A DNA stretch of 64,000 bases, taken from NCBI GenBank assembly GCA_963700305.1, contig CAVOXB010000001.1:186001-250000 (forward strand). Direction: 5' to 3'. The translations under genes and the position numbers were made by a program. Every line of letters starts with the position of its first letter. Within the stretch, counting starts at the first letter, position 1. The notes below the pieces were generated by a model. It had not been told where the DNA came from, ran no database searches, and saw nothing but the letters and a program-made list of their open reading frames with translations. Source of the stretch: Desulfomonile sp963700305. Lineage in GTDB: Bacteria > Desulfobacterota > Desulfomonilia > Desulfomonilales > Desulfomonilaceae. This document shows positions 56,325-64,000 of this stretch, piece by piece.

Positions 56325-58499
56325 ATGATCAAGCTACGCGGAAGCATTATTTTCAAAATTATTCTTCTGGTCCTGGGGAGCACCTGCATCGTGCTCGCCC
56401 TAGTTGTAGATCTCATGTACAACAGCTCCAGAAGACTAATTCGCGAAGAGGCTGAGGTCGGCGCCGTAAATCTCATGTCTTCACTTGCGAATGAATTGGA
56501 ACAGGAATTCCTCGTGGTGGCGCACGCAGCCGATGAACTTGCGTCAGTCTTGGAAACCGGCACCTGGACTGGTCAACCGCTTCTTGATCAGATCAGGCGA
56601 TCGGTAACGCATAATCAGAAGCTGTTCGGTTCCTCCGTAGCCTTCGCTCCATTCGAGTACAATCCTGAAACCGAGCGATACGCTCCATACTTCTACAAAT
56701 CAGGTGAACAGATCCATTTCTTTCAACTGGGAACAGAATCATACAATTATCTTCACAAGGACTGGTACACCATTCCTGCGGCCGAGAGAAAATCAGTCTG
56801 GTTAGAGCCGTATTTCGATGAAGGCGGCGGAAACGTTGCCATGACTACTTACGCTCGCCCAATGTTCTGGATGAAAGCGGATGCATCCCAGGCAAAGTTG
56901 AGAGCCATAGTGACCGCGGATATCTCCCTTGAAAGCCTCAACAAATTAGTCCGTGAGAAGCAAGTCTATTCAACTGGTTTTTGCTTCGTGATCTCTAAGA
57001 AGGGCACTTTCGTAACCTATCGCCGTGATGATCGAGTTTTGAAAGACACCATTTTCGATGTCGCCGATGATCGCAAGCACCCTCGATCGACAGCAGTCGC
57101 TCAGGCCATGCTGACCGAGCACTCGGGATTTTATGACATCGGCCCGGGATTCACGGGCGTGGACTCATTTCTCGCGTTCAGTCGCATAGATCCGCCAGGC
57201 TGGACTTTGGGTGCCATTTTGCCCAAGCATGAACTATTTGCTAAAGTCGATGACATGAGAAAGGACACTTTACTGCTTGCGGCGCTCGGGCTAGCCCTGC
57301 TGACAATAGCTGCAATTCTCGTTGCCAGGTCGATCAGCCGGCCGGTGCGTCTGATGGCCGGGGAGACAGTCAAGGTGGCAGAAGGCAACCTCGACATAGA
57401 TCTTTCGAGCATACGATCAACTGATGAAGTAGGCCAACTCGCTCGGGCTTTCACAAAAATGACAGAAGGACTCAAAGAGACGGAACGCATAAAAGACACT
57501 TTTGGTCGCTATCTGACTCAAGAAGTTGTCAAACGTCTCTTGGAATCCAAAGACGGGCTGAAGCTGGGCGGGGAAATCAGAGAGATTTCGATCATGATGT
57601 CCGATCTCAGAGGCTTCACTGCACTCTCATCGAGCATGAGTCCAGAGCAGATCATAAAGTTTCTCAATCGATATCTTGGTAAAATGGTTGAAATAATTTT
57701 GGATCACAGCGGTATCATAGATGAGATAATTGGAGATGGAATCCTTGCCTTCTTTGGGGCACCGGAGAACTTGGACAATCATCCTGAATTAGCTGTTGCT
57801 TGTGCACTGAAGATGCAATTGGCGATGGAAGAGATAAATGCTCAGAATGAAGCGGATGGACTTCCTCATCTGGAAATGGGCATAGCAGTGAATACGGGTG
57901 AAGTAGTGGTAGGGAACATCGGGTCGGAGAAGCGGGCAAAATATGGCGCGGTAGGTGCTCAAGTGAACTTCACCGGTAGAGTTGAAGCCTTTACGGTCGG
58001 AGGGCAAGTGCTGATAAGCCGAAACACGTACCAAGGACTCTCTGACAAATTGAAAATCGACAATGTGCTTCAGGTCGGGATGAAGGGCGTACCGGGGAAG
58101 GTCGAACTGTATGATGTCCGAGGGATCCGAGGCGATTATGAAGCGCATCTCGAACGCGTGGATGAATCTCTTGTACGACTGCCTTCAGGTATACCTGTCC
58201 GCTTTTTTGGAATGAACCAAAAGATCCTTGAAAACACAGGAAGGCCGGCCATGATTACTGACGCTTCCCTGAAATCCGCACGGCTGGCCTGCCAGGACGA
58301 AATTACTCAGTGGGATGACCTGAGAATTATCATTGCCGGAACGGATACTGGAGCCAAAGATGCCGAAATATATGGCAAAGTCATCTCGATCGGTCGGTCA
58401 GCAGAAGGTGTGGAAGCGCTCGTTCGTTTCACGTCGGTATCTCCCGAGGCATACAAGCTTGTTAGGCGCTTGCTGGCATCCCCTTTGAAGCCTGAGTGA
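56325..58499 (+). CDS. Cache-HAMP-class III cyclase with PilZ-like C-terminal domain
   Basis: 724 aa. Helix ~8-30; periplasmic dCache sensor ~35-310 (DWYTIPAAERKSVWLEPYFD, GGGNVAMTTYARPMFW); second helix ~312-335; HAMP (SISRPVRLMAGETVKVAEGN); cyclase catalytic domain ~420-605 with metal Asp in MMSDLRGFTALSSSMS and IIGDGILAFFGAP and Asn/Arg in VNFTGRVEAF; then ~620-724 a beta-rich domain (PAMITDASLKSARLACQDEI, GKVISIGRSAEGVEALVRF) of PilZ-like pattern. Likely makes cAMP in response to an extracellular ligand. The PilZ match is tentative. Confidence 0.88.
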   Translation: MIKLRGSIIFKIILLVLGSTCIVLALVVDLMYNSSRRLIREEAEVGAVNLMSSLANELEQEFLVVAHAADELASVLETGTWTGQPLLDQIRRSVTHNQKLFGSSVAFAPFEYNPETERYAPYFYKSGEQIHFFQLGTESYNYLHKDWYTIPAAERKSVWLEPYFDEGGGNVAMTTYARPMFWMKADASQAKLRAIVTADISLESLNKLVREKQVYSTGFCFVISKKGTFVTYRRDDRVLKDTIFDVADDRKHPRSTAVAQAMLTEHSGFYDIGPGFTGVDSFLAFSRIDPPGWTLGAILPKHELFAKVDDMRKDTLLLAALGLALLTIAAILVARSISRPVRLMAGETVKVAEGNLDIDLSSIRSTDEVGQLARAFTKMTEGLKETERIKDTFGRYLTQEVVKRLLESKDGLKLGGEIREISIMMSDLRGFTALSSSMSPEQIIKFLNRYLGKMVEIILDHSGIIDEIIGDGILAFFGAPENLDNHPELAVACALKMQLAMEEINAQNEADGLPHLEMGIAVNTGEVVVGNIGSEKRAKYGAVGAQVNFTGRVEAFTVGGQVLISRNTYQGLSDKLKIDNVLQVGMKGVPGKVELYDVRGIRGDYEAHLERVDESLVRLPSGIPVRFFGMNQKILENTGRPAMITDASLKSARLACQDEITQWDDLRIIIAGTDTGAKDAEIYGKVISIGRSAEGVEALVRFTSVSPEAYKLVRRLLASPLKPE

Positions 58500-58713
58500 T
58501 CGAGGAGGGGGCTCTGTAATGCTGTTGACTTAAGGAGAGAGCCTTCACCTCTACGCCGTCGGCCCGGAGAAGGCTGGGTTCCGGAAAACACTAACCATAC
58601 TGGATTCCTACTTACGTCGCAATGACGGGCAAAAGTCATCGCATAGGGGATGTGGCTTAAGCCAACTAAGCGCTCAACACTTCGGGTCTGCAACCAGACC
58701 CGCTGCCTCGGCC
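58500..58713. other. Intergenic stretch with dispersed-repeat fragments
   Basis: No gene. Contains CTGTTGACTTAAG (also at 48,729) and a degraded GGATTCCTACTTACGTCGCAATGACGGGC block, as in dispersed repeats elsewhere in the window. Confidence 0.5.
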
Positions 58714-59846
58714 TCATATTGACTCAGGTACGAGCGATTTCCTGAATATCCTGTATTTCTTGTGGATTCGTCCACCAATTTGAATTTCAAAATTGTTTAT
58801 ATCGTCATTGTCTTCGAGATTCCATCCCAGTTCCATGTACTCATATTTTTTTTCTCTGCCAACCCTGTTCAGATGCTCGAAGGCCACCAGTGGCAGCCCA
58901 AGCCGCTGATGAGTCTTCTTGAAACCCATGGTGAGTCCTCTCATCCCTTTGACTTCTTTTCTGTACAGTAATGCTTTCAGCAGGCCGAGAATTCCAAGCT
59001 TCCCGTCTAGTCTCTTCAGAAGCGGATTTATGTCCGGTAAGCTCAAGGCCGCACCAACGGGTTGACCATCGTAATAGATAAAAAATACGAGTTCCGGGTC
59101 CATTACGTGAATTAGTTCTTTTCCCATGAAGGTCATTTCTTCTTCGGTCATGGGCACGAACCCCCAGTTTTTGGACCACGCTGAATTGTAAATATCCTTG
59201 AAAATCTCCATCTCTGACTGGAAGTTCCTTTTGTTGGCGGTTCGCACATAGATGTTTTTGTTCTTCATAACGCGGGCTGCGAGCCTTTGCACTCTTGCGC
59301 CCGCCCTATCGTTTTGGACGACCAGTATGGCCACGAGGTCTTTTTCCTTTTGCAAGCCGCACGATTCCACCAAGGGAATGTAATACTCAGGATTATAGGT
59401 CATCATTACCGTAGGCGGAGAATCGAATCCTTCAATGAGCATTCCCACTTCATAATTAGTGGAGGGATTCAATGGGCCTCTGAGAAAGGTCATTCCCTTG
59501 CCGGAGGTCCAGATTTCAGCTGCTGAGAATAAAGCTGCGGCGGCTTCGGGACGTCTAGGCATTCGAAGAAGCCCCACGCTCCCATCTTTTCGTCGTGGAA
59601 ACTGTTGTAATTGTGATCGATGATCGCTGCGATACGGCCTACGACTTCTGAGCCTCGCCATGCCAGAAAAAGCTCGCGTTCGGAGAATTTCCAAAACGGA
59701 TGGACCGCTGTGTCGAGCAAAGATCTTACTTGTTTTTTTAACGGGGGCACCCAATTGTCGTCCCCTTCGTAGATTTTCCAGGATAAATCGATGAAGTGAT
59801 CCAAATCTCTTCTGTTCGAGACCGTTGATATTTCAATCTCCGACAT
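58714..59846 (-). pseudogene. GNAT-like acetyltransferase-fold protein (YghO-like), one frameshift
   Basis: Joined about 376 aa. ATG 59846 follows AAGGAGAGGC. First frame: FIDLSWKIYEGDDNWVPPLK, ERELFLAWRGSEVVGRIAAI; after a one-base slip near 59,545 (ECLDVPEAAAALFSAAEIW) the rest reads FLRGPLNPSTNYEVGMLIEG, KNWGFVPMTEEEMTFMGKEL, HVMDPELVFFIYYDGQPVGA. This is the layout of two-lobed GNAT proteins such as E. coli YghO; substrate unknown. Confidence 0.7.
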
Positions 59847-59908
59847 TGCCTCTCCTTGAGTCCTAAACCCCATTCGCTACTTAGAACGATATTAAAGAAA
59901 TTCTCGGG

Positions 59909-60280
59909 TCATTTGCGTGTAGCGCGAATAGGTATTTGTCGACCGTCCTTGAGCCTCACAACACCTGTTGCCGAATTCTGTGAAATCACGTTTCCGAAGA
60001 AAATGAAATCCCCTGCTGCTCCGCTTATATTGCTCCCATTGATGTTTGCCGAAAAATTGTTGGTGAACCGTTTTCCTGACGAACTGTAGATGTGGGCAAC
60101 ACCTGAGAGTGCATTCTCGTTCTGGCTCATTTGGAGAACAATCTGAGAGCCCATGACTTCAGCTTCCCAGGTACCGGAAAGGTTCCACTGAGCTTTCGCA
60201 TCAGACTTCATCTGAGCATGCGCTAGCGTCGCGCAGGGCATGAGCAAAAGAAGCACTGCTACCAATGATCGTACGGCCAT
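59909..60280 (-). CDS. Small exported beta-rich protein, hypothetical
   Basis: 123 aa. Signal peptide (to LAHAQ), then a predicted all-beta domain: WNLSGTWEAEVMGSQIVLQM, NALSGVAHIYSSSGKRF, NGSNISGAAGDFIFFGNVIS and an end of VVRLKDGRQIPIRATRK. The alternating pattern resembles small lipocalin/calycin-like periplasmic proteins. No family assigned. Confidence 0.6.
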   Translation of the reverse strand: MAVRSLVAVLLLLMPCATLAHAQMKSDAKAQWNLSGTWEAEVMGSQIVLQMSQNENALSGVAHIYSSSGKRFTNNFSANINGSNISGAAGDFIFFGNVISQNSATGVVRLKDGRQIPIRATRK

Positions 60281-60482
60281 GGCCCTATTTCCTTTTTTCG
60301 AGGGGGCATGATCGAGAACTTTGGGGCACTATAGCAAATCCAATGCTCTTGGCAACAAGCAGATTTTTTCAACTAATTAAGCAGTAGTCTAATCAATTTT
60401 GTCACGGCAAAGATCGCATTAGTCGGTAATTTGCACGCGAGCTTATTTCAATCGCAGATAAGCGGATTGCACAAAGGTAGTT

Positions 60483-62264
60483 CTAGGTCGGTTCTGCCGA
60501 TTTTTTGAACAAATCCGGAATCTTCATGGCATCCACCGATTTTTCTGCGCTTTTCCTAAAGAGTATCGAACAGTTCTGTCGGTGGATTGATGTCTGTACC
60601 TTGCTGAACCGGCATGACTTTGCTTCTTTGATAAGCTCTAGAATATCATATGAGAACTCCTCGATTCGAATGCGTTTCTCATAAATTTTGGAAAAGCTGA
60701 TGTCATTCCATGCCAAATCGAATTTCATAAGATCGTGTATTGGATGACCCTCTAAATCTGGTTTGTTCAGAACCTTTTTGATGAAATCGCATGCGGACGA
60801 CAGGCCGGAGGGTGTGCCCGCAGTCCGATAAATGTTGTCAGCCGGGAGCTTCAGCAACGATAATTGCTCCAGGAATTTCTCGGGGAAGCCCAACTGCTCG
60901 TCTCTCAACAACATGAATGATGTGTACCGTAAGCAGGTCAGGTTCAGCATCAGATAGATCGCGGCCACGAACGTGACTCTGTCCAGGTATTCAGTCTGGT
61001 AGTGATAGAGCGTGGAGAATATTTTCGGATAGTCCTTGATAAAATCTGTCTCGACCACAGTTTGCGGATAAACTGCGAAATCCGAATGGCGCTCATCAAG
61101 GGAAAGCGAATCGCCGTACTGCTCGAAAAGTGGGCTTCCAGGAAAAGGAACGAGCAGCCAAAAATCCAGTCTTGAAGTGTCGCGGTCACCAGCGAGGCAC
61201 AATTCTAACATGAGGCGTACAGTGGCGGCCAAATCACCGAATTTTTCTTGTGGAAATCCTGTTATAAATCCGCTTACAGCTTCTATTCCATTTTCGCAGG
61301 CTCGCCGCACCATGGGAACGGCCTTATTGAGCTTGAGCCTTTTGTTTAGCAATTTTTGCATCCGGGGCGAACCCGATTCGATACCGAAATAGATACTACT
61401 GCACCCAGCGGCGGCCATTCGATCTACAGTCTTTTCATTTACAGTATCTATTCTGGCGAAGCAGCTCCATGTGACATGCAATCGTTCTCTTATCAGTTCG
61501 TCGCACAGGTGATGTAACCATCTCCGGTTCAGGGTCAAAATGTCGTGCTCAAATCTCAGATTTGTCTTCTTATGCTCGGAGACTAGTCTCTTGATTACAG
61601 TGATCACGTTCTCAACCGATCTAAGCCTGACCTTTCTCTTGGACATCCGGTTGGAAACGCAATATGCGCAATTGAATGGACATCCTCGTCCTACATCCAA
61701 GGATATGCAATCAACTGATTCTATCGACGGGAACAAACTGTAGTCAGGCAGGGGAAGATCGTTCAAATCTTGAACAGGGCCGGAATAAGGCGTCCTGATC
61801 ATCTCATCTCCATCCCGAAATGTGAGACCTGGCACCTGCTTCAGGGCATGTACGTCATAGATCGAGTTTACGATGTCGCTGATGGTATGATCGCATTCAC
61901 CTCTGACCACGATATCTATCTGGGGAAAGGCTTTGATTGTTTCCACATCGGTGTAAGTGGCGTGGACCCCTCCGAACAGAATTTTGACGTTGGGTCTCTT
62001 TTTCCGGATAATCTCCGCGAATTTCACCAAGTGGGAATACATATTGCACCACGCAGAGAAACCTATCACATCAGGGTCGTGAGCCAGTATGGCGTCGGGC
62101 GCTTCGCGAAAAGTTGGGTCGCCCGACATGCCGTTTATGTCCAAAATTTCCACATTTCGGCCTTCATTGCGAAGAATCGTGGCTAGCGAGAGTATGCCGA
62201 GAGGAATGTATCTCTGTGGCCGCCCCTCGTGCAATATGGGATTAGGTACAAAAAGTATTTTCAT
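60483..62264 (-). CDS. B12-binding domain radical SAM protein
   Basis: 593 aa. N-terminal cobalamin-binding Rossmann domain ~1-140 (PLGILSLATILRNEGRNVEI, DPDVIGFSAWCNMYSHLVKF, VKILFGGVHATYTDVE). Radical SAM core ~180-400 with Cys195, Cys199, Cys202 in GRGCPFNCAYCVSNRMSKRK; SAM-binding features IYFGIESGSPRMQKLLNKRL and GFITGFPQEKFGDLA. Unassigned C-terminal ~190 residues. Starts 22 bases after the lasso-locus kinase stop in the same direction, so probably in that operon. Could be a methylase or other tailoring enzyme for the peptide, or an unrelated lipid or cofactor enzyme. Confidence 0.88.
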   Translation of the reverse strand: MKILFVPNPILHEGRPQRYIPLGILSLATILRNEGRNVEILDINGMSGDPTFREAPDAILAHDPDVIGFSAWCNMYSHLVKFAEIIRKKRPNVKILFGGVHATYTDVETIKAFPQIDIVVRGECDHTISDIVNSIYDVHALKQVPGLTFRDGDEMIRTPYSGPVQDLNDLPLPDYSLFPSIESVDCISLDVGRGCPFNCAYCVSNRMSKRKVRLRSVENVITVIKRLVSEHKKTNLRFEHDILTLNRRWLHHLCDELIRERLHVTWSCFARIDTVNEKTVDRMAAAGCSSIYFGIESGSPRMQKLLNKRLKLNKAVPMVRRACENGIEAVSGFITGFPQEKFGDLAATVRLMLELCLAGDRDTSRLDFWLLVPFPGSPLFEQYGDSLSLDERHSDFAVYPQTVVETDFIKDYPKIFSTLYHYQTEYLDRVTFVAAIYLMLNLTCLRYTSFMLLRDEQLGFPEKFLEQLSLLKLPADNIYRTAGTPSGLSSACDFIKKVLNKPDLEGHPIHDLMKFDLAWNDISFSKIYEKRIRIEEFSYDILELIKEAKSCRFSKVQTSIHRQNCSILFRKSAEKSVDAMKIPDLFKKSAEPT

Positions 62265-62285
62265 GATCTTCCGGGCATGTCCCGA

Positions 62286-63177
62286 TCAAGCGGCGAGGAG
62301 ATCCTTTTTCAAAATAGTCAATAACTCTGGCAACTTGATCATGGATTTCGGGCTATAAAGAACTCGTACGGACACTTTCTCGCAGAGTTGTCCACATTGC
62401 AAGAAGTAAGACGATGGCCTGGCGTCGTGCATGAGGCGAATCCAGTACCGAATGACGAATAAGCTCAAATACCGCCCTATGACCTGTCAGCGGCTGAATT
62501 CGCACGTCCGGACCTTTTGCAAGCACGTAAACGCGACGAAGAACGACGGGCTGAATCGAAAAACCCTGACAAACATCCAAAGAGATCTTCTCTTGCATAG
62601 CGTTGGCATGGCCGACTTTGTCCGCATCATGCCCAAAGTATTCGGCAGCATCCCGCATTAGGTGACAATGGGGATATCCTGGATAAACAATCGGCTCGGT
62701 CGCGTCGGAGTCAACAACCGTAACATCGTCAGCGATCAAGCCGTAACCTGCTGAATGCAGAGCGGCTGCGAGCACTGATTTACCTGATCCGCTCTCGCCC
62801 ATGAAGGCTACCGCGCCCGCTTCAGTCGCAACACAACTTGCATGCAGGGTCAGAAATCCTCTTTGGTGAAGCAGCACCGAAATTCCAGGGCCTTGGGCCA
62901 AGAATCCGAGCGCAGTCTGGTCTACTCCTTCGCATGGATCGCCAATGATCTCACGACCTCGCCGGACGCGACACATTCCCAGCTTGTAATAATAGAAATA
63001 GGCTTCGTCATTCTTGAATTGGACACAGAGTTTAGCACCGCTTGCCCGTTTCTCAAGAGGTTCAACTTGTCCGTACTTCACCACAACGTCCGGCGGCCTA
63101 TCACTTTCCGATACGGGCATATCCGGTAATTGCATTTCACTCTTGATATCAATACCGTAGGCAAAATATGAATGCAT
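62286..63177 (-). pseudogene. HPr-kinase-like kinase of lasso-peptide clusters, one frameshift
   Basis: Joined about 295 aa. The N-terminal ~110 residues are typical of lasso-associated HprK-like proteins. P-loop GESGSGKSVLAAAL (127-140), Walker-B-like GLIADDVTVVDSD, then YPGYPHCHLM and VYVLAKGPDVRIQPLTGHRA. The first frame stops at 62353; the shift near 62,400 restores SSYFLQCGQLCEKVSVRVLY and LPELLTILKKDLLAA. Ten bases separate its start from the precursor stop. Such kinases phosphorylate the C-terminal residue of some lasso peptides (paeninodin type). Confidence 0.8.
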
Positions 63178-63187
63178 CTAATTAATG

Positions 63188-63361
63188 TTATTGGGAAAAC
63201 CGTGCCTGTCCCATCGGCTGGTCTTGTTGTGTGCCTGTACCGTCTTGTTCCGTGATTTTTTCCACAGAGCCGTGCACTACAAGTTCTGGCGTAATGTACT
63301 GCTTTTTCTTTGTCTCAGCAGTCGATGCGTAGGCCGGAAGATCCCCGCGTTCAGATTTCAT
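63188..63361 (-). CDS. Putative lasso peptide precursor
   Basis: 57 aa; ATG 63361 with CAGGAG 9 bases upstream. The leader has the recognition pattern Y-x-x-P-x-L-x-x-x-G (KKKQYITPELVVHGSVEKIT), as read by the RRE/B1 protein of lasso systems. The remainder, EQDGTGTQQDQPMGQARFSQ, is the core region. If the conserved leader Thr (KIT) is at -2, the core begins at Gln39 with Asp at position 9; if it begins at Gly41, Asp is at position 7. Both allow a 7- or 9-residue macrolactam. Located between the lasso cyclase and kinase genes. Confidence 0.75.
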   Translation of the reverse strand: MKSERGDLPAYASTAETKKKQYITPELVVHGSVEKITEQDGTGTQQDQPMGQARFSQ

Positions 63362-63523
63362 GTGCTAGACTCCTGACAGAGCAGCGGCACAAGTCTCGAA
63401 TCCATTTTGCCGGTTCAAAAGTTTGCTTCAAAATCCTTTTCTGAAACTACCATGAAATCCACTGCCCCGCAAAACATATCCCGGAATTGAGACAAGATAA
63501 GAACATATTCCTTGGGACCTCAA
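63362..63523. other. Gap between lasso cyclase and precursor genes
   Basis: 162 bases. One minus-strand frame reads EYVLILSQFRDMFCGAVDFM and VVSEKDFEANF before a stop, without a good start. It could be a relic or chance. No second precursor with a leader motif was seen. Confidence 0.35.
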
Positions 63524-64000
63524 CTAGGGGGTGATCCCGGATCGACTCAGCCAGGCAGACAATGAAGCGACTGACCAGATGTCTGTCAGGTGAACATTCA
63601 TGGGACTGAGCAAGAATCTCCCATATAAGGCTTTCAATGACGCCAAGTCTATGTAATCCGCAACGATTTCGGCATTGCCCAAGATTGCCTTTTCTAGCAC
63701 GTTCCGTTCCAGCGACAGGGCCCAAGAGGTCACGCTGGGGCTGAAATTGGTCTTGTCCGGCCGCCATCGGACTTCTTCAGGCAAGATTCCTTCCATTGCC
63801 ATTCGTAACACACGTCGAGGCCACCCTTCGCCAAGCTTTTGTTCGGAAGGAAGTCCAAGACAGAATTCCATAAGTCTGGTGTCCCGAAACGGATGCCTCA
63901 ATTCTGCCGAATATCTCGAAGCCAGTTTGTTTGCTGATTCCATGTGATGAATTATGCCACCCCATGTCAGAGCATAAAAGTGAGCAGCTCGGCAACTTGT
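63524..64000 (-). CDS. Lasso cyclase (asparagine synthase-like), C-terminal part, runs off right edge
   Basis: 158 residues visible, open to the window end. HFYALTWGGIIHHMESANKL, SAELRHPFRDTRLMEFCLGL, PSEQKLGEGWPRRVLRMAME, GILPEEVRWRPDKTNFSPSV match the C-terminal synthetase domain of asparagine synthase B homologues; the HPFRD/WRPDKTNF phrasing is that of the lasso macrolactam synthetases ('C protein'). It would adenylate the core Asp and close the ring. The rest of the gene, and the expected B1/B2 leader-processing proteins, would lie to the right. Confidence 0.85.
   Translation of the reverse strand, partial: TSCRAAHFYALTWGGIIHHMESANKLASRYSAELRHPFRDTRLMEFCLGLPSEQKLGEGWPRRVLRMAMEGILPEEVRWRPDKTNFSPSVTSWALSLERNVLEKAILGNAEIVADYIDLASLKALYGRFLLSPMNVHLTDIWSVASLSAWLSRSGITP

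Overview
The window looks like a chromosome segment of a Desulfobacterota-type (former Deltaproteobacteria) anaerobe. The basis is a TunR-like tungstate regulator (a family described from sulfate reducers), a NuoF/glutamate-synthase-type flavoprotein with a NuoG-like partner, a B12 radical SAM enzyme and many PAS/GAF two-component proteins. This assignment is inference; no rRNA is present.

Layout. 1-678: partial kup. About 1.6-32.8 kb: a gene-poor, visibly decaying accessory region, almost all on the minus strand after 7.4 kb. It holds an RNB exoribonuclease interrupted by an IS110 element, a frameshifted MgtA-type ATPase, CreA, three PRC-barrel proteins, rhomboid protease, Fe superoxide dismutase, two Met-rich heptad-repeat exported proteins, a set of tiny membrane or stress proteins (DUF3096, lmo0937-like, DUF3309, CsbD and others), LOG and SemiSWEET proteins, a PAS/sigma-54 activator coupled to a CheB-CheR-PAS fusion, and a class III cyclase. 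Short IS1380-type transposase remnants sit at both edges (1.6 and 32.6 kb), and the right edge abuts the 3' end of a tRNA-Arg(CCG) gene (33.15 kb), which suggests an integrated island.

33.3-43.5 kb: one minus-strand run in which a flavoprotein and a NuoG-like iron-sulfur protein are followed by two receiver-GAF proteins and two histidine kinases, a possible redox-to-signalling unit. 43.7-52.2 kb: an intact IS1380 element, TauE/SafE permease, UspA, the TunR-like regulator, a membrane-anchored GH3 enzyme and an IS1595 element that splits a small membrane gene and has clear target duplications. 52.4-58.5 kb: CreD-family protein divergent from an OmpR-type regulator and kinase, then a Cache/HAMP/cyclase protein. 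58.7-64 kb: a GNAT-like protein, a small exported protein and, at the right edge, a lasso-peptide locus: lasso cyclase (partial), a 57-aa precursor that I found outside the larger ORFs, an HPr-kinase-like kinase and a B12-binding radical SAM enzyme. The last is the most promising candidate for something undescribed.

Many conserved genes carry one or more single-base frameshifts while both halves remain well conserved. Either the sequence contains indel errors or the region is undergoing fresh decay; I mark these genes and describe the joined product. All functional calls come from motif recognition by eye; no database search was run.
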